Shown here: piece by piece, positions 37,694 to 45,873 of the stretch
Layout of the letters: every line of letters begins with the position of its first letter
How positions within the stretch are numbered: position 1 is the first letter of the stretch
Assembly (NCBI GenBank): GCA_947501105.1
Contig: CANMUP010000001.1
Location: 930,001-994,000, forward strand
From: an uncultured Flaviramulus sp.
GTDB lineage: Bacteria; Bacteroidota; Bacteroidia; Flavobacteriales; Flavobacteriaceae
Reading direction: 5' to 3'
DNA: 64,000 nt
Program-made: the position numbers and the translations under genes
Notes under the pieces: model-generated
Databases searched by the model: none
What the model was told of the DNA's origin: nothing
What the model saw: only the letters and a program-made list of their open reading frames with translations

Positions 37694-39269
37694 TAATAAG
37701 TTATATAAACCAATGTATTTAAGAAATAACATTATAAGTTGTTTAGTTGTCCTTTTGACTTTTTCCTGTTCTGAAGAAAAGGTAGATGCCGATATTCTAA
37801 TAACAAACGGAACCGTTTATAACGGAACAGATAAAGCCTCAAGTAATGCTTTAATAGCTATAAAAGATGATAAAATTGTTTTTGTTGGGAATGAAGGCGA
37901 TGTTAAAATAACAGCAACAAAGACAATCGATGCAAAAGGATTAATCGTGTCACCAGGCTTTATAGATCCGCATACGCATGCCGATAGAGAGTATAAAGAC
38001 CCAGAAACAGCTCATAATCTACCTTTTATGATGCAAGGTATTACCACAACCATAGTTGGTAATGATGGTGATAGTTTTTATCCTACTAAAAAATATCAAA
38101 AATTATATGCTGAACAAGGTATTGGTACTAATGCTGTGCAGCTTATAGGACATCACGAAATTTTAAAAGAAGTTGTTGGTAAAAGTGATATTGAGCCAAC
38201 TCCAGAACAAATTATAGAAATGCAAGCATTAATGCAAAAAGAAATGAATGCAGGAGCCTTTGGCATGTCAACAGGATTATATTATGCTCCTGGAAGTTAT
38301 ACGAGTACAGATGAGGTTGTTGCTCTGGCAAAAATTGTTGCAAAAAATGGAGGTATTTATGATACGCATTTGCGAGACGAAAGCTCTAACACTATTGGTT
38401 TAGTAGCATCGGTTCAAGAAGCTATACAAATTGGTCGTCAGGCAAAATTGCCAATACATATTTCACATATAAAATGTTTAGGTGTTGATGTTTGGCATCA
38501 AAGTGATTCCATTATTAAAATTGTTGAAGCAGCAAGAAAAGAGGGTATTGAAATAACTGCAAATCAATATCCTTATGATGCTTCAGGAACAAGTTTGAAT
38601 GCGGCTGTTTCTCCACGTTGGGCAGAAAGCGGAGGAAAAGATTCTTTATTGTATCGTGCTTCCAATCCAAAATTTAAAGAGCGCATTTTTGAAGAAACCA
38701 AAAATAATATTAGACGTCGAGGTGGCGCAGAAAAACTACTTGTGGTTAAATGTAATAATACTGCTTTTCTAGGTAAAACACTTCAACAAATATCAGAATT
38801 ACTAAATATTCCACCAGAACAAGCAGTGTATCCTGTTCTAGAAACAGGCTATGTTCGAGTAGCTTCATTTAACATGAATTCTGATGATATTCACAATTTC
38901 ATGAAACAAGACTGGGTAGTTACTGGATCGGATGGCAATACAGGGCATCCTAGAAAATATGGAACATTTCCACGGAAGTATCACAAATATGTAAAGCAAG
39001 ATAGTATAGTTGATATGGCAACATTCATTAACGGAAGCACTTCAAAAACTGCAAACATATTTAGAATACCTAAACGAGGACAAATTAAAGAAGGTTTTTA
39101 TGCAGACATAATAATTTTTAATCCTAAAACTTTTAGAGATATAGCAGATTACAAAGATTCTTTTCAGTATGCAGAAGGGTTAGAATATAGTATCATTAAT
39201 GGAAAATTATCTATTGAAAAAGGAGAATTCACTGGACTTTTAAACGGAAAAGTATTAAAAAAGAAATAA
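37686..39269 (+). CDS. D-aminoacylase/N-acyl-D-amino-acid amidohydrolase, lipoprotein
   Basis: A 527-residue amidohydrolase-superfamily protein. The metal-binding motif PGFIDPHTHADRE lies near residue 94, HHEILKE near 155, and histidines are found in YDTHLRDE and IHISHIKCLG; VTGSDGNTGHPRKYG carries the late metal-site aspartate. This pattern matches the D-aminoacylase family, which frees D-amino acids from N-acyl or N-terminal linkages. A lipobox-like VVLLTFSC near residue 28 places it in the envelope. Its start overlaps ggt by 8 bp. In context it would release D-glutamate or a related D-residue. Confidence 0.85.
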   Translation: MNSNKLYKPMYLRNNIISCLVVLLTFSCSEEKVDADILITNGTVYNGTDKASSNALIAIKDDKIVFVGNEGDVKITATKTIDAKGLIVSPGFIDPHTHADREYKDPETAHNLPFMMQGITTTIVGNDGDSFYPTKKYQKLYAEQGIGTNAVQLIGHHEILKEVVGKSDIEPTPEQIIEMQALMQKEMNAGAFGMSTGLYYAPGSYTSTDEVVALAKIVAKNGGIYDTHLRDESSNTIGLVASVQEAIQIGRQAKLPIHISHIKCLGVDVWHQSDSIIKIVEAARKEGIEITANQYPYDASGTSLNAAVSPRWAESGGKDSLLYRASNPKFKERIFEETKNNIRRRGGAEKLLVVKCNNTAFLGKTLQQISELLNIPPEQAVYPVLETGYVRVASFNMNSDDIHNFMKQDWVVTGSDGNTGHPRKYGTFPRKYHKYVKQDSIVDMATFINGSTSKTANIFRIPKRGQIKEGFYADIIIFNPKTFRDIADYKDSFQYAEGLEYSIINGKLSIEKGEFTGLLNGKVLKKK

Positions 39270-39271
39270 TT

Positions 39272-40810
39272 ATGAGACAGTCAAAACGCTTGTTTTTATT
39301 GTTAGCATTGCTAATAGTAAGTTGTAAAAAAGAGACAAAAACAGAAGAAGTATCACAAGCTTCCTCAGAAAAGAAAGATATTGTTACTACCATTATTGAA
39401 GACAAAGATAGTTTCTATCATATCGATTTTAATAATTACCCTAATGGAAATAAAAACTTACCAATTGGTGTTTTCGATTCTGGAACTGGCGGATTAACAG
39501 TTCTGAAAGCTATTGTTAATTATGATGAAAACAATAATGAAAACCATAAAAAAGGAGGCGATGGTGAGATTGATTTTAACAAAGAATCATTTATATACCT
39601 AGGAGATCAAGCTAATATGCCTTATGGTAATTATTCAAAAGAGAATAAGGTTGATTTATTAAATGAGCATATCATCAAGGATGCACAATTTTTAATGAGT
39701 AATAAATATTATGCTGATGTTACAAATACTTCTTTTAATACCGATAAACAACCTGTAAAAGTCTTGGTGATTGCTTGTAACACTGCTACAGCTTATGGTA
39801 AAGAATATATTGAAGAATTCTTAAGAAAAGCCAATTCAAACCTAAAAGTAATTGGTGTAATTGATGCCGGTGTTAGAGGTACATTGGCTACCATTGAAAA
39901 AGATGAGGATGCCATTGTTGGTGTTTTAGCTACTGCAGGAACCGTAGCTTCTAAAGGTTATAGAAATACACTTTTAAAGCTTAAAGATGAGTTAGGTTAT
40001 AATGGGGATATAGAAGTGTTTTCTCAGGGCGGGATTGGTATTGCTGAAGCTGTTGACGAAGACCCTAATTATTTTGATAAAAATCTTAAAAAACCACGAG
40101 ACGATTATAAAGGTCCAAGTTTAAGTGGTGATGTGCAAATAGACAAAACGCTTTTCGATATTTATAATTTCGATTTCGATAATAGTAAAATGCTTTGCGA
40201 TACTGAAAAGTCAGATGAATGTTCAATCCTTCAGATTAATGATGCGAAAAATTATGTGCGTTATCACTTGGTAACTTTAATGGAGCAAATCCGTCAGTCT
40301 AAAACTAATAACAAATTAAAATCAATCATTTTAGGTTGTACCCATTACCCATATATGACGGATGAGATTGACGATATTTTAAAAGAATTATATAGCTACA
40401 AAGGAAAAAATGGAAAATATATGTACCGTGAGTTTATGGTTGAAAATATAGACTTAATAGACCCAGCAGTTGATACAGCCAAAGAGTTACACGATTATTT
40501 AAATAATGAATCTTTGTTTAATCCTAACGGAAATATTAAGGATAGCGAGTTCTACATTAGTGTTGCCAACAAAGACAATGCAAATAATAAAATTGATGCT
40601 GATGGCCGTTTTCCATATGATTACAAATATGGTAGGAATGTAGATGAAATTCAAGAATATGTAAAAGTTGTGCCTTTTAGTCGAGACAATATTTCGTATG
40701 ATATTTTAACGCGTTTTCAAAAACAAATCCCATATGTATATCAATTAATGCAAGGTTTTAATCAGAAAAACGGTAAAACAAAATCATTAAAGGAAGAAAG
40801 TAAAATTTAG
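39272..40810 (+). CDS. Exported lipoprotein glutamate racemase homologue
   Basis: A 512-residue protein with a lipoprotein signal (LFLLLALLIVSCKKE, Cys near 18) joined to an aspartate/glutamate racemase fold. Both catalytic cysteines are present: Cys169 in VIACNTATA and Cys356 in LGCTHYPY. The catalytic Asp-Ser pair is Asp69-Ser70 in GVFDSGTGGLTV, with GDQANMPYG after it. Cytosolic MurI is about 265-280 residues; this one has long inserts (residues 85-105, 255-335) and a C-terminal extension. A racemase on the envelope is unlikely to serve peptidoglycan synthesis. With D-aminoacylase, GGT and a glutamate symporter it more likely converts released D-glutamate to L-glutamate. Confidence 0.87.
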   Translation: MRQSKRLFLLLALLIVSCKKETKTEEVSQASSEKKDIVTTIIEDKDSFYHIDFNNYPNGNKNLPIGVFDSGTGGLTVLKAIVNYDENNNENHKKGGDGEIDFNKESFIYLGDQANMPYGNYSKENKVDLLNEHIIKDAQFLMSNKYYADVTNTSFNTDKQPVKVLVIACNTATAYGKEYIEEFLRKANSNLKVIGVIDAGVRGTLATIEKDEDAIVGVLATAGTVASKGYRNTLLKLKDELGYNGDIEVFSQGGIGIAEAVDEDPNYFDKNLKKPRDDYKGPSLSGDVQIDKTLFDIYNFDFDNSKMLCDTEKSDECSILQINDAKNYVRYHLVTLMEQIRQSKTNNKLKSIILGCTHYPYMTDEIDDILKELYSYKGKNGKYMYREFMVENIDLIDPAVDTAKELHDYLNNESLFNPNGNIKDSEFYISVANKDNANNKIDADGRFPYDYKYGRNVDEIQEYVKVVPFSRDNISYDILTRFQKQIPYVYQLMQGFNQKNGKTKSLKEESKI

Positions 40811-40820
40811 TTACAAGAGG

Positions 40821-42131
40821 ATGAAAATTTACAGATATTTAGTTATAGTATGTTGTGTTATAATTTCAAGTTGTTCAAGTGGAGGAACCGACGATTCAGC
40901 TCCTGCACCAACAACAGATACCACAGCACCATCAGCACCAACAAACCTTATAGGCACGAGCACTTCTACAACGTCTATAGATTTGAGCTGGACAGCGTCT
41001 ACAGACAATGTTGGTGTAAAAAATTATAGCATTTATAAAGATAATGTAGCTTTAGTAACAATATCTTCAACAAGTCATGTCGTAAGTGGATTAGACGCTA
41101 ACATCACGTATTCTTTCAAGTTAAAAGCTAGAGATGCTGCAGGAAACGAATCTGGTTTTAGTAATGTTGTTAATGTTAAAACGGATGATAATACGGCGGC
41201 TTTAGTTACTACTTCTGGAGATATTGAAACCTATTTAGGAAGTTTTATCGATGATGTGCCTGGAGATTCTGGAAATGATTATAAAATCCCTTTAGATGCA
41301 CAATTAAATACATGGAATGAAATAATTGATGCTATTTTAACCGAGAATATTGATGATGCGGTTTTAAAATCTTCTGAAGTAAACTATCAAATTAATCAGT
41401 TTACTGATACATCATTAACACCAAATCAAGTATTTTATATTTTAGAAGAGAAATCAGATAAATCTAATTATTGGGGAACTTATGTGTTTAGTAAAACACC
41501 TACCATAAGTAATCTCATTATTCAAGCGCCACATATAAAGAATGATACCAATACTGGTAAACAAGCTGTATATTGTTTTAAAAATAATGTTGCCAAAGCT
41601 GTTTTTATAAGCGGAACACATCGTTGTAATAATAGTGAAGAGTCTACATGTTCGGGAACAACTTCAACCTGTAATTCTGGATCGCAACCTTACAGAGTTT
41701 CAGATTTAGCACACAATACCAATTCTGTTTTTCAAAAAACAACAGAAAATGTTTTTAATACAGTTTCAAATTCTGTTTTTATTCAATTACATGGTTTCGG
41801 TAAAAATGCCACCGACCCTTATGTTATATTGAGTAATGGAACACGAGAAACACCATCTACAGATTATGCAACACAAATAAAAGATGCACTTTTTGTAGAG
41901 GATAATGCATTAACTTTTAAGCTAGCACATATTGATACTGGTTGGACGAGGCTTATAGGTTTTACGAATACCCAAGGACGATTAATTAATAATTCATCAA
42001 ATCCATGTTCTGCATCAGCATCAGAAACTACCGGAAGATTTATTCATATAGAACAGGAAAGAACTAAACTTAGAGAAAGTGATAATGAATGGATTAAGAT
42101 GAGCAATGCCCTAAAAAGTGTGTTTAATTAA
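40821..42131 (+). CDS. FnIII lipoprotein with M14/PGA-hydrolase-like C-terminal domain
   Basis: 436 residues: lipoprotein signal (VIVCCVIISSCSSGG), a Thr/Pro/Ala linker, one fibronectin type III domain (residues 35-125: LSWTASTDNVGVKNYSIY) and a C-terminal domain of about 300 residues. The last has well-spaced candidate metal or catalytic residues: His238 (QAPHIKND), His267 (SGTHRC), His324 (IQLHGFG) and Glu411 (IHIEQERTKLR). This His...His...Glu order, with a late Glu next to an Arg-containing helix, recalls phage-type poly-gamma-glutamate hydrolases (M14-like fold). I assign that only tentatively. Four extra cysteines (CNN-EESTC-STC) may form disulfides. It is 10 bp after the racemase. Confidence 0.6.
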   Translation: MKIYRYLVIVCCVIISSCSSGGTDDSAPAPTTDTTAPSAPTNLIGTSTSTTSIDLSWTASTDNVGVKNYSIYKDNVALVTISSTSHVVSGLDANITYSFKLKARDAAGNESGFSNVVNVKTDDNTAALVTTSGDIETYLGSFIDDVPGDSGNDYKIPLDAQLNTWNEIIDAILTENIDDAVLKSSEVNYQINQFTDTSLTPNQVFYILEEKSDKSNYWGTYVFSKTPTISNLIIQAPHIKNDTNTGKQAVYCFKNNVAKAVFISGTHRCNNSEESTCSGTTSTCNSGSQPYRVSDLAHNTNSVFQKTTENVFNTVSNSVFIQLHGFGKNATDPYVILSNGTRETPSTDYATQIKDALFVEDNALTFKLAHIDTGWTRLIGFTNTQGRLINNSSNPCSASASETTGRFIHIEQERTKLRESDNEWIKMSNALKSVFN

Positions 42132-42166
42132 AAAGAAAATAGGATAACCATTAAATTTTTGAAAAC

Positions 42167-43474
42167 ATGAAAAAACTTGCGTTACATTGGAGAATATTAT
42201 TAGGAATGCTATTTGGAGTAATAGTAGGATTATTGTTTGCAAATTTTGATGGCGGAAAAGAAATTGCTCAAAATTGGATAAAGCCATTTGGAAAAATATT
42301 TATCAATTCCTTAAAACTTATTGCTATTCCATTAATTTTGGCAGCTTTAATAAAGGGCGTGTCAGATTTAAAAGATATTTCTAAGCTTTCAAAAATGGGC
42401 GGACGTACTATAGGGATTTATATTTCTACTACTATTATTGCAGTATCTATTGGATTGCTTCTAGTAAACCTGGTAAATCCTGGGCATTCTATATCTGAAG
42501 AAACTAGGCAGGAAATGGTGGGCAATTATGCTGACAATACCACTAAGTATAAAGAAACCGCTAAAGCCCAAAAGGAAGCAGGCCCGCTAAAACCTTTAGA
42601 AGATTTGGTCCCTGAAAATATTTTCTCATCAGCGACTAGTAATCGTAATATGCTGCAAGTCATCTTTTTCGCAATATTTTTTGGTATTGGATTAATTTTG
42701 ATTCCTGAAGAAAAAGGCAAAACCGTTAAAAGCTTTTTTGATGGATTTAATGAAGTCATTTTAAAAATGGTCGATCTCATAATGCTAGCAGCTCCATATG
42801 GGGTGTTTGCTTTATTAGCGGCCTTAGTTGTTGAATCACCAAGTGTTGATTTGTTCAAAGCCTTAGGGTGGTATGCATTAACAGTAGTTATAGGATTGCT
42901 TTTAATGATTGCAATTTATACTATGTTAGTATTAGTATTTACCAAGAAGAAACCTAGTTTTTTTATTAACGGAATTTCTCCAGCTCAGTTATTAGCATTT
43001 TCAACTAGTTCAAGCGCAGCAACATTACCAGTAACTATGGAGCGTGTAACTGAACACTTAGGGGTTGAGGAAGAAGCCGCTAGTTTTGTCTTACCAATTG
43101 GTGCAACTATTAACATGGACGGCACAAGTTTGTATCAAGCAGTTGCTGCAGTGTTTATAGCACAAGCTTTTGGTATGGATTTAAGTTTCAGCACCCAGTT
43201 AGGTATTATAGCTACTGCAACATTGGCATCCATTGGTAGTGCTGCTGTACCAGGGGCTGGCATGGTTATGTTAGTTGGGGTATTAGGTTATGCAGGAATA
43301 CCTGAAGCTGGATTAGCACTTATTTTTGCTGTAGATAGACCTTTGGATATGTGCCGTACAGCAGTAAATGTAACAGGCGACGCCGCGGTTTCAATGCTCG
43401 TAGCAAAATCTATTGGGAAATTAGGAGAACCTAAAGTTAAAAATTGGGATGATAACTACGAAGCAGTAAAATAA
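42167..43474 (+). CDS. Dicarboxylate/amino-acid:cation symporter (glutamate/aspartate type)
   Basis: A 435-residue inner-membrane protein of the DAACS (GltP/DctA/GltPh) family. The HP1 serine-rich loop AFSTSSSAATLPVTM, the TM7 motif INMDGTSLYQ and the HP2/TM8 region GSAAVPGAG ... DMCRTAVNVTGD are present. The arginine in DMCRT aligns with the residue that binds the side-chain carboxylate in glutamate/aspartate carriers (Arg397 of GltPh), so an acidic substrate is expected. It is the last gene of the locus, 35 bp after the FnIII lipoprotein. It would import the glutamate released by the envelope enzymes, with Na+ or H+. Confidence 0.93.
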   Translation: MKKLALHWRILLGMLFGVIVGLLFANFDGGKEIAQNWIKPFGKIFINSLKLIAIPLILAALIKGVSDLKDISKLSKMGGRTIGIYISTTIIAVSIGLLLVNLVNPGHSISEETRQEMVGNYADNTTKYKETAKAQKEAGPLKPLEDLVPENIFSSATSNRNMLQVIFFAIFFGIGLILIPEEKGKTVKSFFDGFNEVILKMVDLIMLAAPYGVFALLAALVVESPSVDLFKALGWYALTVVIGLLLMIAIYTMLVLVFTKKKPSFFINGISPAQLLAFSTSSSAATLPVTMERVTEHLGVEEEAASFVLPIGATINMDGTSLYQAVAAVFIAQAFGMDLSFSTQLGIIATATLASIGSAAVPGAGMVMLVGVLGYAGIPEAGLALIFAVDRPLDMCRTAVNVTGDAAVSMLVAKSIGKLGEPKVKNWDDNYEAVK

Positions 43475-43860
43475 CTAAAAAGGATTTTCTCTGAGGAAAA
43501 AAATAAATGTGAACCTGGTAAATATATTTGTTTATGCGGTTCGTAATACAATTAAAATACTTCAATAAGTTTTATAAAAACGTACAAATCTCCTAGCTAT
43601 TTATACTAGCTTAAAATTCTAAAATATGTTATTTAACATTTCTTTAGTAGGGGGAATGTCTTTTTTAACGTCTTATAAGCATAAGAAGGACACATGTAAA
43701 ATTTGTTTCATTAGATGAAAAAGGTTAATTAATAGCCTTTTTTAAACTAAACAAGTAACAATTTATATTACTTTTAATAGTTTTGATGCTTTTTAAGTAA
43801 CACATGTTACCTTTAAACAAAAAACATAACTTTATTTTTGAAAAATATAATAACTTATAA
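43475..43860. other. Intergenic region before dsbD
   Basis: 386 bp without a convincing gene. TATTTTTG at 43833-43840 fits the Bacteroidota -7 consensus (TAnnTTTG) ahead of the dsbD start at 43861, but no clear -33 element was found. No terminator hairpin after the symporter was recognised. Confidence 0.4.
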
Positions 43861-45852
43861 ATGAAGAAATTATTTTTAATTTTCCTATTATCACTAAGCA
43901 TAAATGCTTTTTCACAAATATTGGATCCAGTAAAGTGGACCACTTCAGTTGAGAAAGTTTCAGGTACAAAATATAAGTTAATAACAAAAGCTACGATTGA
44001 ATCTGGCTGGCATTTGTATTCTCAAAATGTTCCTGAAGATGGTCCGATACCTACTACTTTTTCCTATGGAAATAAAGAAAATACAACCTTTAAAGTTATT
44101 GGGAATACTTCTGAAGACTTGGGACATACTGTAGATGACCCAGTTTTTAATATGAAAATTAAGTTTTTTGAAGAATCAGCAACCTTTGTACAAACTATAG
44201 AAGTTATAGATAGTATAAATGAAGTAAGTGGTACTGTTGAATTTATGGTTTGTGATGATACAAGATGCTTACCTCCAACAGAAGTTGATTTAGTATTCAA
44301 TTTTAATAATAGTATTAAGACTCAAAATTCTAATACACTCCAAAATGGATCTATTGATAATGATAACATCAACAAACTATTGTACGGAATGGTTCCAGAA
44401 GATGTTAAATTAACTGAAGTCACCTCGGTTGAAAAAAAATCACTTTGGACTATATTCGGGTTAGGGTTTTTAGGAGGCTTACTCGCACTATTAACTCCTT
44501 GTGTATTTCCAATGATTCCATTAACGGTTAGTTTTTTTACTAAAAAAGGAGATCAAGGCAAAGGCTCTGGTATTTCTAAAGCAATTCTTTATGGGTTTTT
44601 TATTTTAATGGTTTATTTAATTTTAAGTGTTCCTTTTCATCTTTTAGACTCTGTTAACCCAGACATTTTAAATGAGATATCAACCAATATATGGTTAAAC
44701 ATTATTTTCTTTGCTGTATTTGTGTTTTTTGCATTTTCATTCTTCGGATACTATGAATTAACACTTCCTTCTAGCTGGACAACAAAAACCACTCAAGGAG
44801 AAAATGCAGGCGGTATAATTGGTGTTTTCTTTATGGCGTTAACTTTAGCAATTGTATCTTTTTCATGTACTGGACCTATTTTGGGGTCGCTACTTGCAGG
44901 CTCTTTAACCGCCGATGGAGGAGCGTGGCAACTTACAGCAGGTATGGCAGGGTTTGGTGTATCATTGGGGCTTCCATTTGCATTATTTGCCATGTTCCCT
45001 AATATGATGAATGCATTACCAAAATCTGGTGGTTGGTTAAATACAACTAAAGTAATATTAGGTTTCTTGGAGCTAGCCTTAGCGTTTAAATTTTTATCGA
45101 ATGCAGATTTAGTAAAGCGATGGGGTATTTTAAAAGTTGAACCATTTTTAGTGATATGGATTATCATTTTTGCAGGCTTAGCACTTTACCTTTTTGGAAA
45201 AATTAAATTCCCTCACGATTCACCAATTAAAAAGCTTTCTTTTTCAAGAATAGCTGGGGGTATTTTGGTAGCATCGTTCGCAATATATTTAGTGTCTGGG
45301 TTTAGAGTTAATAAAGAGACTAATACGTTTACCTCTTTAACCTTATTAAGTGGTTTAGCCCCTCCTGTTGGCTATAGTTGGTTTTTACCTAGTAATACTA
45401 CCAATAATTTAAAAACCTTTAAAGATTTAAAGGAAGGAATTGCTTATGCTAAACAAGTTAATAAACCCATAATGATTGATTTTACTGGGTACGCTTGTGT
45501 AAATTGTAGAAAAATGGAAGAGCATATATGGCCTCTAGAAAAAATAGACAGTTATTTGAGAAATGATTATGTGTTAATCTCATTATATGTCGATGATAAA
45601 AAAGACCTTCCTGATGATCAGAAAGTCGAAGTTAATAGAGTTAATGGAGGCACAAGATTGCTTAAAAATTATGGTCATAAATGGGCTAACTTTCAAACAC
45701 AATTCTTTAAATCGAATTCTCAACCTTATTACGTTTTATTTAATCCTAATAATAATGAAGTTTTAAATGAACCTGTTGGATATACGCCAGATGAAGAAGA
45801 ATATGCTGAATTCTTGCAAAAAGGCTTGAATGCTTTTAACAAACAGAACTAA
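43861..45852 (+). CDS. dsbD: DsbD-type thiol:disulfide interchange protein
   Basis: 663 residues: signal peptide (LFLIFLLSLSINAFSQ); an N-terminal DsbD-alpha-like immunoglobulin domain (residues 20-150) with CDDTRCLPP; a membrane domain of about eight helices with the redox motif LTPCVFPMIPLTV and a second cysteine in VSFSCTGPILGS; and a C-terminal thioredoxin domain with CVNC in FTGYACVNCRKMEEH. It carries electrons from cytosolic thioredoxin to periplasmic disulfide isomerases or cytochrome maturation. It starts 21 bp before the class-V aminotransferase. The C-terminal thioredoxin has an insert typical of Bacteroidota versions. Confidence 0.93.
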   Translation: MKKLFLIFLLSLSINAFSQILDPVKWTTSVEKVSGTKYKLITKATIESGWHLYSQNVPEDGPIPTTFSYGNKENTTFKVIGNTSEDLGHTVDDPVFNMKIKFFEESATFVQTIEVIDSINEVSGTVEFMVCDDTRCLPPTEVDLVFNFNNSIKTQNSNTLQNGSIDNDNINKLLYGMVPEDVKLTEVTSVEKKSLWTIFGLGFLGGLLALLTPCVFPMIPLTVSFFTKKGDQGKGSGISKAILYGFFILMVYLILSVPFHLLDSVNPDILNEISTNIWLNIIFFAVFVFFAFSFFGYYELTLPSSWTTKTTQGENAGGIIGVFFMALTLAIVSFSCTGPILGSLLAGSLTADGGAWQLTAGMAGFGVSLGLPFALFAMFPNMMNALPKSGGWLNTTKVILGFLELALAFKFLSNADLVKRWGILKVEPFLVIWIIIFAGLALYLFGKIKFPHDSPIKKLSFSRIAGGILVASFAIYLVSGFRVNKETNTFTSLTLLSGLAPPVGYSWFLPSNTTNNLKTFKDLKEGIAYAKQVNKPIMIDFTGYACVNCRKMEEHIWPLEKIDSYLRNDYVLISLYVDDKKDLPDDQKVEVNRVNGGTRLLKNYGHKWANFQTQFFKSNSQPYYVLFNPNNNEVLNEPVGYTPDEEEYAEFLQKGLNAFNKQN

Positions 45853-45873
45853 CTAATTTAATTATATTCAAAT

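Noticed and set aside
39272-40810. Housekeeping murI for cell-wall synthesis
   Set aside because: The lipoprotein signal, doubled length and catabolic operon setting argue against it.
28521-43474. Polysaccharide utilisation locus
   Set aside because: SusC/SusD are present, but no glycoside hydrolase, polysaccharide lyase or sulfatase; all enzymes act on peptides or amino acids.
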